Part shown: piece by piece, positions 16,692 through 26,161 of the stretch
Layout: each line of letters starts with the position of its first letter
How positions within the stretch are numbered: the stretch's first letter is position 1
Origin: Gemmatimonadales bacterium UBA2982
GTDB taxonomy: Bacteria; Gemmatimonadota; Gemmatimonadetes; Longimicrobiales; Gaopeijiaceae
Assembly: GCA_002347035.1 (NCBI GenBank)
Contig: DEAM01000004.1
Location: forward strand, 1-64,000
Reading direction: 5' to 3'
DNA length: 64,000 nt
Notes under the pieces: generated by a model
Databases searched by the model: none
The model's input: only the letters and a program-made list of their open reading frames with translations
Told to the model about the DNA's origin: nothing
Program-made: the position numbers and the translations under genes

Positions 16692-17534
16692 TCACGACTC
16701 TCCTTGATTCTCCTCCAGCTGCTCGAACTCAGAGATCAGCTCAGCCTCTGGTATCTCCTCTACCTGTCCATTCTGAACTTCTGCATCACCAACCTCGGTG
16801 AGGCCTTCCCCGGCCTCTAGCTGCTTCACGTCGCCGATACCCTCAGGCACCGGAAGGAGACCCAGCTCAGCCTTGAGAGTACGCAAGTGGCCTTCCATAT
16901 CTGCATCTTCCCCACCTGCTTCAAGCTTTAGGAACTCGGACTCGAGCGTATCCCCGGTAATAGCTTCCGTCACCTCAGCCTGTGCGATGCCCCTCCTCTC
17001 CTCCTCCTCAACCTTTTCAGCCATCCGATTGAAGGCCTCGAACGCCGACTTATCTGAGAGACCCGACATAGTCTCCTGGATACGCTGTTGGGCATGGGCC
17101 CTCTTCTGCTTGGCAATGAGCAGATTCCTCTTTCGCTTTGCCTCTTCGATTTTGTCATTAAGCTGACGGAGGGACTCCTTAAGTTTCTCAGTTTCAGCAG
17201 CTTGTGCCTCCCATGTCCCGCGAAGCGCCTGGGCCCGCTCGGTATGCTCCTTCTGCCGAAGTAAAGCCTGCTTGGCCAGGTCATCACGAGTTTCCTTGAC
17301 TGCAAGCATAGCTCTGCCCTGCCAGTCGCGCGCTTGCTTAACCTCATCTTCTGCCTGGGACTTGAGCTTACGCTCATCCGCAATGGCGGCCGCCACCTCG
17401 CGTTTGGCCTGAGCCAGCTGGTCCCGCATATCCAAGATAATCTGGTTCAGCATCTTCTCCGGGTTCTCAGACCGAGAGATTAGGTCGTTGACATTCGATT
17501 TGATGACCCGGACCAACTTTGAAAATATGCCCAT
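16692..17534 (-). CDS. pspA: PspA/IM30 family membrane-stress protein
   Basis: Peripheral inner-membrane protein of the ESCRT-III-like PspA/Vipp1 family that polymerises on stressed membranes. 280 residues from ATG 17534, preceded by a GGAGGA Shine-Dalgarno. The N-terminal amphipathic helix MGIFSKLVRVIKSNVNDLIS and ENPEKMLNQIILDMRDQLAQA are diagnostic. Residues about 25-190 are almost entirely coiled coil (many Lys, Glu and Gln with heptads), and GLSDKSAFEAFNRMAEKVEEEE is the conserved late helix. The last 60 residues are an acidic, Gly- and Glu-rich tail ending EFEQLEENQGES, longer than in E. coli PspA. Followed by dat; preceded by a possible 32-residue ORF. Confidence 0.94.
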   Translation of the reverse strand: MGIFSKLVRVIKSNVNDLISRSENPEKMLNQIILDMRDQLAQAKREVAAAIADERKLKSQAEDEVKQARDWQGRAMLAVKETRDDLAKQALLRQKEHTERAQALRGTWEAQAAETEKLKESLRQLNDKIEEAKRKRNLLIAKQKRAHAQQRIQETMSGLSDKSAFEAFNRMAEKVEEEERRGIAQAEVTEAITGDTLESEFLKLEAGGEDADMEGHLRTLKAELGLLPVPEGIGDVKQLEAGEGLTEVGDAEVQNGQVEEIPEAELISEFEQLEENQGES

Positions 17535-17538
17535 TTCT

Positions 17539-17637
17539 TTAGTCCTCCAACACAGTGACAAAGGCCTCGACATCTACCTCAGCCAGCGAGCGGATCTGTT
17601 CCATATACGTGAACACGGCAAGCTCAATCGACTCCAT
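17539..17637 (-). CDS. Possible 32-residue ORF just upstream of pspA
   Basis: ATG at 17637 with GAAGG six bases upstream opens a 32-codon frame, beginning MESIELAVFTYMEQIRSLAE and ending TVLED, whose TAA stop lies four bases before the pspA ATG. The pspA Shine-Dalgarno lies inside its last codons, which would couple the two. The peptide is acidic and could form one amphipathic helix. The frame remains open upstream back to the uvrA end, so a longer form from a GTG is possible, or it could be a remnant. I recognise no family. Coding status is uncertain. Confidence 0.35.
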   Translation of the reverse strand: MESIELAVFTYMEQIRSLAEVDVEAFVTVLED

Positions 17638-17690
17638 GCAGACCTTCAAACTAAAGGTAAGTCGTCCACAATCACGCTGCACCGGAGAAA

Positions 17691-20591
17691 CTAGCAATTG
17701 AGGACGTCCGAGAGATGTATGCCTGTATAAGAGTCGTGTGACATAGCAACCGTTTCGGGAGTGCCTTCCACAAGGATATTTCCTCCCCCCGCCCCTCCTT
17801 CAGGCCCGAGATCTATCACCCAGTCCGCCGTCTTCACCACGTGGAGATTGTGTTCGATTACCACAACCGTGTTTCCTCGGTCTACAAGTCGATGGAGGAC
17901 TTCAAGGAGTAGTCGCACATCTTCAAAATGGAGGCCTGTGGTTGGCTCATCGAGAATATACATAGTGTTCCCGGTAGCTCGTTTCGACAGTTCCGTCGCG
18001 AGCTTGACACGTTGCGCCTCACCACCTGAAAGTGTCGTTGCAGACTGACCCAAATGGATGTAGCCAAGCCCTACATCATGGAGCGTATCTAGCTTGCGTT
18101 TGATAGCTGGCACAGCGTCGAAGAAGTCACGGGCATCCTCGACAGTCATCTCCAGAACGTCCGCTATATTCATACCCTTGTAGTAGACGTCGAGTGTCTC
18201 GCGGTTGTAGCGGCGTCCGCGGCAAGCATCACACGAAACATAGACGTCGGGTAGGAAGTGCATCTCGATCTTTACGAGCCCATCACCACGGCATGACTCA
18301 CACCGCCCCCCCTTCACATTGAAGGAAAAGCGACCTGGGCCATAACCGCGCATCTGGGATTCTGGCAGACTAGAGAAAAGGTCACGAATTGGAGTGAAGA
18401 GGCCCGTGTAAGTAGCAGGGTTGGAGCGGGGTGTCCTGCCAATGGGTGACTGATCCACATCAATCACCTTATCAATAAGTTCTAGCCCGTCGATACCATC
18501 GTGCGGCGCCGGCACAACCTTGCTCCGATAAAATTGTCGGGCTAACGCGTAATAGAGTGTCTCATTAACCAGAGTGGACTTACCCGATCCGCTCACACCC
18601 GTAACACATAAAAAAGCCCCAAGTGGGAAACTTACATCGAGCTTTCTGAGGTTGTGGCCCTGAGCACCCCGAACTGTAATGGCTCGCCCAGGGTCGACCT
18701 CGCGCCGCTTGTCTGGCACAGGAATTTTTCTGTCACCCCTGAGATATGCTCCTGTCAGGGATCTTTCCTCAGCCAGAAGAGCGTCCAACGAACCGCTAGC
18801 AATTACTTCTCCGCCATTTCTCCCTGCCCCAGGGCCAAGGTCCACTAGGTAGTCAGCAACGCGAATTGCATCCTCATCGTGCTCGACAACCACCACTGTG
18901 TTTCCTAAATCACGCAGCCGCTTAAGCGTATCCAGAAGGCGGCTATTGTCACGATAGTGTAGGCCAATCGAGGGCTCGTCCAGAATATACAGCACTCCCA
19001 CGAGTCGGCTCCCAATCTGCGTAGCTAGACGGATCCTCTGAGTCTCGCCTCCAGACAATGTCCCGGCTGAGCGCCCAAGCGTTAGATACTCAAGTCCCAC
19101 ATCTTGAAGGAAGTAAAGACGGTCTGTTACTTCCTTCAGGATAGGGCTTGCGATCTCAGAAGGGAGAGGATGTTCGCTCGATGAATGGCGCCCGCTCTTA
19201 GCATTCACCGACTGGACAGGCAAAGCTTCGAAGAAAGATGCGACCTCGGAGATCGACATTTCAACGACGTCTCCGAGTGATAACCCTCCGATTGTTACAG
19301 CCCTCGAACTAGACTTGAGTCGGGTGCCCTCACAAATCGTGCAAGAAACAGTGGACATGTAATCGTCGAGCTGATTTCTAACCGAATCTGAAGCAGTCTC
19401 TTGATAGCGACGCTCAACGCTGACCTGAACTCCCTCCCAGCGGTCTTCATAGTGCCCGTCAAATTTCCCTGACCCTGACTTATACGGAAACCTGAGCTTC
19501 ATAGAGCCAGATCCGTGTAGAATTCCCAACCTTACATCTTCAGGCAACTCACCCCACGGAGTATTGGGGTCGAACTGATAGGCCTCAGCCAAACCTGGAA
19601 TGACAGAGTGTCTCAAGTTACCTGAAGGACTGCCCCAAGGCAGAATCACACCTTCAAGAATCGACAGGCTCGCATCTGCAGTGAGTAGTGCGGGATTAAC
19701 GTCCTTGCGGGTTCCTAGGCCCCCACATTCTTCACAGGCTCCATAGGGGGAATTAAACGAAAACTGTCTGGGCTCGAGCTCAGGAAGCGACGTGCCACAA
19801 TTAGAACAGGCATATCTTTCACTGAACACGTGCTGGCTTGGCTCTTTTCGTTTACGATGCTCTAAAACCTCAAGCACACCATCACCAGTTCGTAAAGCGA
19901 TCTCGACTGAGTCAGCCAGCCGTTCCCGGTCTTCGTGATTCAGGACCAGTCGGTCGACGATCACGGCAATGTCGTGATTCTCATATCGGCTCAGTATCGG
20001 AGGTTCTGAGAGATCGTAGGTCTCGCCGTTGACCCGGATCCTGACAAATCCTTCCTTTCGGGCCTTCTCAAATAGCTCCCGAAACTCACCCTTTCGACCT
20101 CGGACAAGCGAGGCAAGTAACTCTACTCTCGTGCCTTCACCGATCGTCATGATTTGATCGACAATCTGTGTCGCAGACTGCCGGATTACTGGCTCTTCGC
20201 ACTCAGGACAGTGAGGTGTGCCCACCCGAGCCCATAAAAGGCGAAGATAATCATAGACTTCAGTAACCGTACCTACGGTAGATCTTGAATTTCGACTTAC
20301 GGTTTTCTGTTCGATCGATATTGCTGGAGATAGCCCCTCTATAGCATCTACCTCGGGCTTTTCCATGAGTCCGAGAAACTGCCGCGCATAGGCTGAAAGA
20401 GACTCTACATATCGCCTCTGGCCTTCGGCATAAATCGTATCAAAGGCCAAAGACGATTTCCCTGAACCTGAAAGGCCAGTGATCACTACCAGGCGCTCTC
20501 TAGGAAGCTCAACGTCGATGTCCTTAAGATTATGCTCTCGGGCACCACGCACGACGAGCTTCTCGTCGGCTGAATGCGTATCCGGCGTCAT
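17691..20591 (-). CDS. uvrA: Excinuclease ABC subunit A
   Basis: DNA-damage recognition ATPase of nucleotide excision repair; a dimer that loads UvrB on lesions. 966 residues, normal length. Two ABC modules: Walker A GLSGSGKSSLAFDT near residue 40 and GVSGSGKSTLVNET near 660; signatures LSGGETQRIRLA and LSGGEAQRVKLA; Walker B LYILDEPSIGLH and MYILDEPTTGLH. Zinc sites are seen as CPEC near 130, CSNC paired with CEEC near 265-290, and CESC paired with CDAC near 760-785. ATG at 20591 is the natural start. It is last in the long array after htpX, separated by 112 bases that hold a hairpin, so it may have its own promoter. No LexA-type operator was recognised. Confidence 0.98.
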   Translation of the reverse strand: MTPDTHSADEKLVVRGAREHNLKDIDVELPRERLVVITGLSGSGKSSLAFDTIYAEGQRRYVESLSAYARQFLGLMEKPEVDAIEGLSPAISIEQKTVSRNSRSTVGTVTEVYDYLRLLWARVGTPHCPECEEPVIRQSATQIVDQIMTIGEGTRVELLASLVRGRKGEFRELFEKARKEGFVRIRVNGETYDLSEPPILSRYENHDIAVIVDRLVLNHEDRERLADSVEIALRTGDGVLEVLEHRKRKEPSQHVFSERYACSNCGTSLPELEPRQFSFNSPYGACEECGGLGTRKDVNPALLTADASLSILEGVILPWGSPSGNLRHSVIPGLAEAYQFDPNTPWGELPEDVRLGILHGSGSMKLRFPYKSGSGKFDGHYEDRWEGVQVSVERRYQETASDSVRNQLDDYMSTVSCTICEGTRLKSSSRAVTIGGLSLGDVVEMSISEVASFFEALPVQSVNAKSGRHSSSEHPLPSEIASPILKEVTDRLYFLQDVGLEYLTLGRSAGTLSGGETQRIRLATQIGSRLVGVLYILDEPSIGLHYRDNSRLLDTLKRLRDLGNTVVVVEHDEDAIRVADYLVDLGPGAGRNGGEVIASGSLDALLAEERSLTGAYLRGDRKIPVPDKRREVDPGRAITVRGAQGHNLRKLDVSFPLGAFLCVTGVSGSGKSTLVNETLYYALARQFYRSKVVPAPHDGIDGLELIDKVIDVDQSPIGRTPRSNPATYTGLFTPIRDLFSSLPESQMRGYGPGRFSFNVKGGRCESCRGDGLVKIEMHFLPDVYVSCDACRGRRYNRETLDVYYKGMNIADVLEMTVEDARDFFDAVPAIKRKLDTLHDVGLGYIHLGQSATTLSGGEAQRVKLATELSKRATGNTMYILDEPTTGLHFEDVRLLLEVLHRLVDRGNTVVVIEHNLHVVKTADWVIDLGPEGGAGGGNILVEGTPETVAMSHDSYTGIHLSDVLNC

Positions 20592-20637
20592 AGAAACAAG
20601 AGGTAGCTCAAGACATAGCCAGCAATTCTAACTGGTC

Positions 20638-20670
20638 GGGCAAACCCAATCCGATCGAGTTTGTCCGCCC
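20638..20670 (-). terminator. Hairpin between htpX and uvrA
   Basis: Minus strand: CAAACTC pairs with GGGTTTG (one G-U pair) around a 9-base loop (20641-20663), with an outer GGGC/GCCC pair and a small bulge. No T-run follows, so termination here is a weak inference; a leader structure of uvrA is equally possible. Confidence 0.3.
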
Positions 20671-20703
20671 TCGGAAGAAACCCAGGCCCCGAAATCTCTA
20701 AGG

Positions 20704-21555
20704 CTAGATCTGAAGCTGGGAAAGCCGAGCAACGCGCTCCTCAGTAGGAGGGTGCGTACTAAACAGACCTGATAACGGTGGACGCCGTGGCCCTGATAGC
20801 GGATTCACGATGGCCAACTGGGCAGCAGCTGGATTAACTGCCATCGGGATCTGCTTCGCATACGCTTCGATATGGCGCAGCGCACTCGCCAGCCCCCCAG
20901 GGTCCCCAGTGATCCGGGCAGCCGTCGCATCAGCCTGGAACTCATTTTGACGGCTTATAGCCATTTGGACGATTACAGCCGCTATTGGCGCGACAATCAG
21001 CATCAAAATCATAACTAAGGGATTCTCTCCTCGATTATCGCGGCCACCATATCCACCCAGCAACATACCCCAGCGGGCAATGCTTGCTAACATCGCTATA
21101 GCACCCGCGATCGTCGCAGCAACAGTCCCGACAAGCATATGTCGGTGTTTGATATGGGCCAATTCATGTGCGACGACACCCTCAAGCTCGCGAGGGGGGA
21201 GCATCTTTACGATCCCTGCCGTGACACACACAACAGCATTGGCTGGATTTCTCCCCGTTGCAAACGCATTCGGTTGCTCAGATGGTGCTAGAGCCAACGT
21301 AGGCACTGGAACATTCGCGCGCTCACTAAGTCGCTCGACCATCTTGTATAGGTCTGGAGCATCCTGCGGCCCAAGTATCTTAGCACGGTACATGCGCAGC
21401 ACTGCACGGTCGCTATACCAGTACATCCCAAAGTTCATCGCGCCCGCGATGATCAGAAAAAGGACTGCTCCGTTAGAACCACCAAAATATGAACCAAAGC
21501 CAACTAGTAAGACTGTGAGCCCTGTCATAAGGGCAAATACCTTCGCCATCTGCAT
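20704..21555 (-). CDS. htpX: HtpX-type membrane zinc metalloprotease (M48)
   Basis: Inner-membrane M48B protease that degrades misfolded membrane proteins. 283 residues. Two N-terminal transmembrane segments (about 5-25 and 28-48), the catalytic HELAH in VVAHELAHIKHRHML near residue 130, two more hydrophobic segments (about 145-165 and 180-200), and NEFQADATAARITGD with the third zinc ligand Glu. PSEQPNAFATGRNP is a conserved HtpX block. An AGGAG Shine-Dalgarno nine bases upstream supports ATG 21555. It follows tamB by 37 bases, so envelope quality control is grouped with outer-membrane assembly. Confidence 0.96.
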   Translation of the reverse strand: MQMAKVFALMTGLTVLLVGFGSYFGGSNGAVLFLIIAGAMNFGMYWYSDRAVLRMYRAKILGPQDAPDLYKMVERLSERANVPVPTLALAPSEQPNAFATGRNPANAVVCVTAGIVKMLPPRELEGVVAHELAHIKHRHMLVGTVAATIAGAIAMLASIARWGMLLGGYGGRDNRGENPLVMILMLIVAPIAAVIVQMAISRQNEFQADATAARITGDPGGLASALRHIEAYAKQIPMAVNPAAAQLAIVNPLSGPRRPPLSGLFSTHPPTEERVARLSQLQI

Positions 21556-21592
21556 CTATATGTCTCCTAAGGTTCTTCGATTATGTAAGCAG

Positions 21593-24500
21593 TTACTGTC
21601 CTGCCCCGTAACCCCATTCACTGAAGATAAAGAGGCCAACGACTTGGTCTCCATCTAACCCAGCCACCCCCAGGCCTGCCGTACCACTACGTAGGAATCG
21701 GTCTTCAATGAACCCTTCCACGTACCAGTCTTCCGTTACCGCCACTTCTACCCGCACACCACGCACAGGATTCACTCTTTCTTCGTTGGTAGTGCCGCGC
21801 TGGGTAGGGGTGCTGAGAACAAGGACAACGAAGACATCCTCTCCTAAATAGCTTCCTACTTCCAGCTGCGCATCTCGCGCAAAGTCCGGGTCTCCAAGCG
21901 AGCCCGCTTGTGAAATGGCCAGGTAGTCGACACCGATATCCTGAGCTAGCGCGGCTCCAACTTGATTGGCTAAAGCACCAGCTACGTACGTTCCAACTCC
22001 GGCGCCCAAATCTTGACCAATGCCAGCTCCGCCGCCGGTGGGATCTCCACCTAGCTCACTGCTCGCGCGGCCAAACAACAAATATGAAATGAGATCAGAC
22101 TGAGCCAGCCCAGCCTCCTCTGTAGAAAGCGTAACCAAAGGTTGCACTAGGGTGCCCTGCACAGTCGCCCCAACCTCAAGCGGATCCCTTAGCCTCCTGC
22201 GGACTCGACTGCTAGCCTGTATGTCCAGCTCAGGATTAACTCCAGGTTGCCCTGCAAATCCGACGGTCCCGCCGTCCACCTCAAAGGTTCGCCCAAGTAC
22301 AAGGTAAGAACCCCGCAGTGCCTGTAATTCACCTATAAGTACGAGGTCACCCTCGCGCCGATCATAGCGTACAAGAAGTTCGCCACCCATCTCTACATTC
22401 ATGTCGTTAGAACGCAGCCACATATTCCTAGGAACCGCCATCCCAATATCGACACGCAGATTGTCAAGGAAGGGATTACGAAGTCCAGCGATCAGTGGCT
22501 GCGATACAAATACCGTTGTATCCACAGTGAGGCCGTCTGCATAGAGCAAGGGGTCCCTGAGGTCTACGATGCCAGAACTCCGGGCAAACTCCTCTACAAA
22601 AAGTGTTCCCTCATCGACTACCAGTGCGCCTTCAGCAACAGGAAGGCGGTACCTGCCGACCACTGAGAACTCGCCGCTGATTGTACTCTCCATATCCTGC
22701 CTGGCCACAGCAAGAAACTGGTCAAAGGTAACGTCGAGATCCATGTGTGGATTGGATAGTGAATCCAGGGTAAGAACACCGGCTACAGTCGATATGCCTG
22801 TCTCGGAGGTATCTAGTTTGACTGCTACCGTTCGGTCTTGTCGCACTAGTAGCTCACCCGTCACACCCGTGTGCCGAACCCCGAGTTCCTCGACCGCCCA
22901 GGAAGCATCAGCCAGAGATAGAGAACCTCCAGGTTCAGGGGAATCGGTCGTTCCCCGAATGACAACGTCACCCGAGATAGAGCCGGTGACATCCTCAAGC
23001 GAGGTGAAGTAGGCGAGTGCAAGTGCAGCGTCTAGAGAATCAGCAGATACCCGCAAGTCCATGGTATCGGGGACCATACGCTGCTCTGCACCTGTCAGCG
23101 CCAAGTTTATCGGAATGTTGCCGGCTGCTGTGAGGGTGTTACGGTCTCCATCCCAAGCGTCGATACGGATGTCAGCTAACTGCTCCTGGTATTCAAGTGA
23201 CCCTGTCAGTCGGGTCATCTCGTAGGCTTCATAGTGCGGCGATTCTATATCGAAAATCGCGTCAATGATTGGATTGTCAGACGAGCCTAGAACTGATAGC
23301 TGGAAATCCGCGATACCAGACACATCGGTGTTCTCCCGCTGTGCGATTCGCATAGCCTCATGAATTGGAAAACGTTCTATATCTAATCGAAAATCTGAAT
23401 CACCCACGCTGGTGAGAGAACCTTCGGCTGTCAGCCACATCGACTCGTCACCCTCAGGGTGAATGTTTAACCGATCAACTGCGAATGACTGATCATCCCA
23501 TGTTAGGGTGGCCGGGAAACTCAGAGCCCATGTGGTCTCATCTAGCACGGCACGAATGTCCGCAACTCGGATTTCCCCTCCTGTTGAGTCCAATGTGAAA
23601 TCCCCCGCGACGGAGTACTGCTCACTTTCGTCACGCACAACATCTAGGGATGCACGTCCACTGCGTTGGTTCATGCTCCCAATAACTTGTACATCCTGAA
23701 ACTCACGGTCCTCCCATACAATTCTCTGAGCACGAGCATCTACCTCCCACTCGCCAAGCATACCCGGAAAGTCCTGAGCCCTTAATGAGACATACGCCAA
23801 ATCGACCGAATTATGAGAGTACGCAGCATCCCTAAGCTCAAAGAGGAGTTCGATGTCGAGATCACCCAAATTCCCTTGCAGCCCTGCAGCCCCAATCACC
23901 ACACCAGCCATTCTCGCATCGATAGCTGTTGGCAAAGTATCAGGCTCGATACCCCGGACTCTGAGGAGGTCTCCTTCTAGTGGACTCAGTTCATCCCTAA
24001 TCAAAAGAGAATCACCCATAAACACGGGCCGGAGTCCGAGCAGCGATTCTGATCGAAACTCAAAGTCCGCTTGTCCTACAGCATCTTGTGTCACTCCAAG
24101 ACTCCCCCGGCCGGAGATACTAACACCCGAACCTTGGGCATCGATCGTGTCGGCTATGAGGAGCCCGTCTTGGACGGTGAGCGCAGTCGTAACAGAATCG
24201 ATGCGTAGCCCTCCGATTCGAGATTCACCCATCTCCACTAAGGCCGTCGCTTCTAGAGCATCTATGGCGAAGCCTTCACCGTCTAAATTCAAACGCCCGT
24301 TCACGACAGAATATTCTGGCACAGCCTCTGAGTATGCGGAGAAGTCGAAATCCTCAAGTTCAGCGGCAAGCCGGTAACGAGCAGCGGGGGATAGAAGATT
24401 GATATTCCCGTCTAATACAAGCCGGCCATTTCCTGCCTCTAGATCCGCTGCTAGGGTAAGATCATCGAGCCTGCCGTTGATCCGCACAGGACCTTCGACA

Positions 24501-26161
24501 AGGCCGTGAAGCTCAAGGTTGGGGAACAGTTGATTCAGCATCAGAAACGACAGCGGGGCAACCGCACCTCGCATATCAGTCACCCAAGCTCCATCCTCAA
24601 CTCGACGGAGTAAGCCCCTGCCTACAGCCCGCGATGTATTCGCTGAGTCCGATACGTGCGTAAGATCGGCAACGATTAGCATCCCCTCATCAGCACGCCC
24701 ATCTATCTCTATCGTACCGGACCCATCAGTCAGTTGGCTTGCAGGACCCCAGATGGGCTCGAACATCCGGTAGCTTAGTGGACTAAAACGCAATTCAAGA
24801 TCAGTAGCTCCAGGATTTTCCCCGCGGTGGACTATCCCCGAAAAATCCATAGTCGTCGAGACGCCCCCCATGCCGGTCGGAACAAGTGTCATGCGGCCGA
24901 CCGCCTCAAGATCCTGCAGAGTCCCTCCGAAAGTAGTTTGTCCACTAAAGAAGCCATCCGCCGGAAGATCCCTTTCCAGCCAGACCTCGAGCTGTGACAC
25001 AGCCAGTGGACTGGCAGTCAACTCAAGCGAGCGCAATTGGATGATCTCGTCGAAGTGAACAGCACCGCTAGCAAGCACTGTGCTCGCCTCAACTTGCACT
25101 GTCACATCGCTTAACTCGACGTCGACGGCATCGTCCGCATGCACAAAGGCGGCACCCTTAATGCGACCTGAGGAAATTCTTGCGTCGACCCATGCAAAAT
25201 CCTCAAGTTGCCCCCATTCGTCGACTTCTAGATCGGCCCAAAAGGCCCAAGGGCCTCCTGAGCCCTCGGGCCCAAATCTGACACCCCCGTCCAACAGAGT
25301 TCCTGGAAGCCGGAACACTGCATTATCCAGTTCGATACCCCTAGCACCAAAGGACAAACGGCCAAATGCCTCACGGATCACGAGCGGCTCGTCAGTCAGG
25401 AACACCGAGGCAGAAAGAGATGCCAGACTGGCATCAAGTGTGACGGCACCACCCGGTCGCAAGAGAGTGTTTTCAAGATCAAGATCTATTCCTTCAAGAG
25501 CTAGTCTCCTTAGCTGTCTCCCATCCGATGCTTCCAGAGTTGTCGAATCGTTCTCCACTCCAACCGGAGTAAGGACCTCAATGGTCCCAGAGCGCACTCC
25601 AATGCGTCCCAATTGCAGCAGAGCAGGGGGATTTTGTTGTTCTGGAATATCTCCTGAGTTTGATCTAAGGATGCGATTGATGTTGGTGAAGTCCTCGCCC
25701 GGGTATCTTGAGATCTCGATGTCCAGACCATAGATGGTGGTCGTATTCAGACTCGGCGCACCGAAAAACAAGGAAAGAGGAGAATAACGAAGAACAATCG
25801 AATCAACTTCGACGAAAGGGCGATTCCCTTGGGCTTCTAACTGCAGACCCGCAAGAGTCACACCAGAGAGCAGCGCGCTGCTCCGTATATCCTCAACGGT
25901 AAGCTCACCAATGAGTTGACCCCTAAGTCGGTCGAGTACTCCTTCAACTACAATCCTCTGACCACCCTCAGTCTGTGATAGGAATACGAGCATCAGAAAG
26001 ACAAGCAACGAAGCACCACCAAGAGTGCGCTTGCTCCAGTGGCCCCACTGCTTTAGTTGACGCCTCCGTAGGCTAGTTTCGTCGGGACGAACGTCCTCAC
26101 TAACCTCAAGGCCTGTCGGCTCCTTGATCTTTGTGAAGTCAGTCACATCCTCGTCCCTCAT
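21593..26161 (-). CDS. tamB: TamB-like translocation and assembly module protein (DUF490, AsmA-like)
   Basis: A very large (about 1522 residues) envelope-spanning protein: one N-terminal membrane anchor (LGGASLLVFLMLVFLS, about 48-65), then a long beta-rich repeat region of the AsmA/TamB type, and the C-terminal TamB domain with VGATVQGTLVQPLVTLSTEE and SDLISYLLFGRASSEL. TamB works with TamA or Omp85 in outer-membrane protein insertion and, in the wider AsmA family, in phospholipid transport to the outer membrane. The ATG at 26161 overlaps the last base of the upstream Omp85 gene stop (TGATG), so the pair is coupled. A TTG one codon upstream is a less likely start. Confidence 0.93.
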   Translation of the reverse strand: MRDEDVTDFTKIKEPTGLEVSEDVRPDETSLRRRQLKQWGHWSKRTLGGASLLVFLMLVFLSQTEGGQRIVVEGVLDRLRGQLIGELTVEDIRSSALLSGVTLAGLQLEAQGNRPFVEVDSIVLRYSPLSLFFGAPSLNTTTIYGLDIEISRYPGEDFTNINRILRSNSGDIPEQQNPPALLQLGRIGVRSGTIEVLTPVGVENDSTTLEASDGRQLRRLALEGIDLDLENTLLRPGGAVTLDASLASLSASVFLTDEPLVIREAFGRLSFGARGIELDNAVFRLPGTLLDGGVRFGPEGSGGPWAFWADLEVDEWGQLEDFAWVDARISSGRIKGAAFVHADDAVDVELSDVTVQVEASTVLASGAVHFDEIIQLRSLELTASPLAVSQLEVWLERDLPADGFFSGQTTFGGTLQDLEAVGRMTLVPTGMGGVSTTMDFSGIVHRGENPGATDLELRFSPLSYRMFEPIWGPASQLTDGSGTIEIDGRADEGMLIVADLTHVSDSANTSRAVGRGLLRRVEDGAWVTDMRGAVAPLSFLMLNQLFPNLELHGLVEGPVRINGRLDDLTLAADLEAGNGRLVLDGNINLLSPAARYRLAAELEDFDFSAYSEAVPEYSVVNGRLNLDGEGFAIDALEATALVEMGESRIGGLRIDSVTTALTVQDGLLIADTIDAQGSGVSISGRGSLGVTQDAVGQADFEFRSESLLGLRPVFMGDSLLIRDELSPLEGDLLRVRGIEPDTLPTAIDARMAGVVIGAAGLQGNLGDLDIELLFELRDAAYSHNSVDLAYVSLRAQDFPGMLGEWEVDARAQRIVWEDREFQDVQVIGSMNQRSGRASLDVVRDESEQYSVAGDFTLDSTGGEIRVADIRAVLDETTWALSFPATLTWDDQSFAVDRLNIHPEGDESMWLTAEGSLTSVGDSDFRLDIERFPIHEAMRIAQRENTDVSGIADFQLSVLGSSDNPIIDAIFDIESPHYEAYEMTRLTGSLEYQEQLADIRIDAWDGDRNTLTAAGNIPINLALTGAEQRMVPDTMDLRVSADSLDAALALAYFTSLEDVTGSISGDVVIRGTTDSPEPGGSLSLADASWAVEELGVRHTGVTGELLVRQDRTVAVKLDTSETGISTVAGVLTLDSLSNPHMDLDVTFDQFLAVARQDMESTISGEFSVVGRYRLPVAEGALVVDEGTLFVEEFARSSGIVDLRDPLLYADGLTVDTTVFVSQPLIAGLRNPFLDNLRVDIGMAVPRNMWLRSNDMNVEMGGELLVRYDRREGDLVLIGELQALRGSYLVLGRTFEVDGGTVGFAGQPGVNPELDIQASSRVRRRLRDPLEVGATVQGTLVQPLVTLSTEEAGLAQSDLISYLLFGRASSELGGDPTGGGAGIGQDLGAGVGTYVAGALANQVGAALAQDIGVDYLAISQAGSLGDPDFARDAQLEVGSYLGEDVFVVLVLSTPTQRGTTNEERVNPVRGVRVEVAVTEDWYVEGFIEDRFLRSGTAGLGVAGLDGDQVVGLFIFSEWGYGAGQ

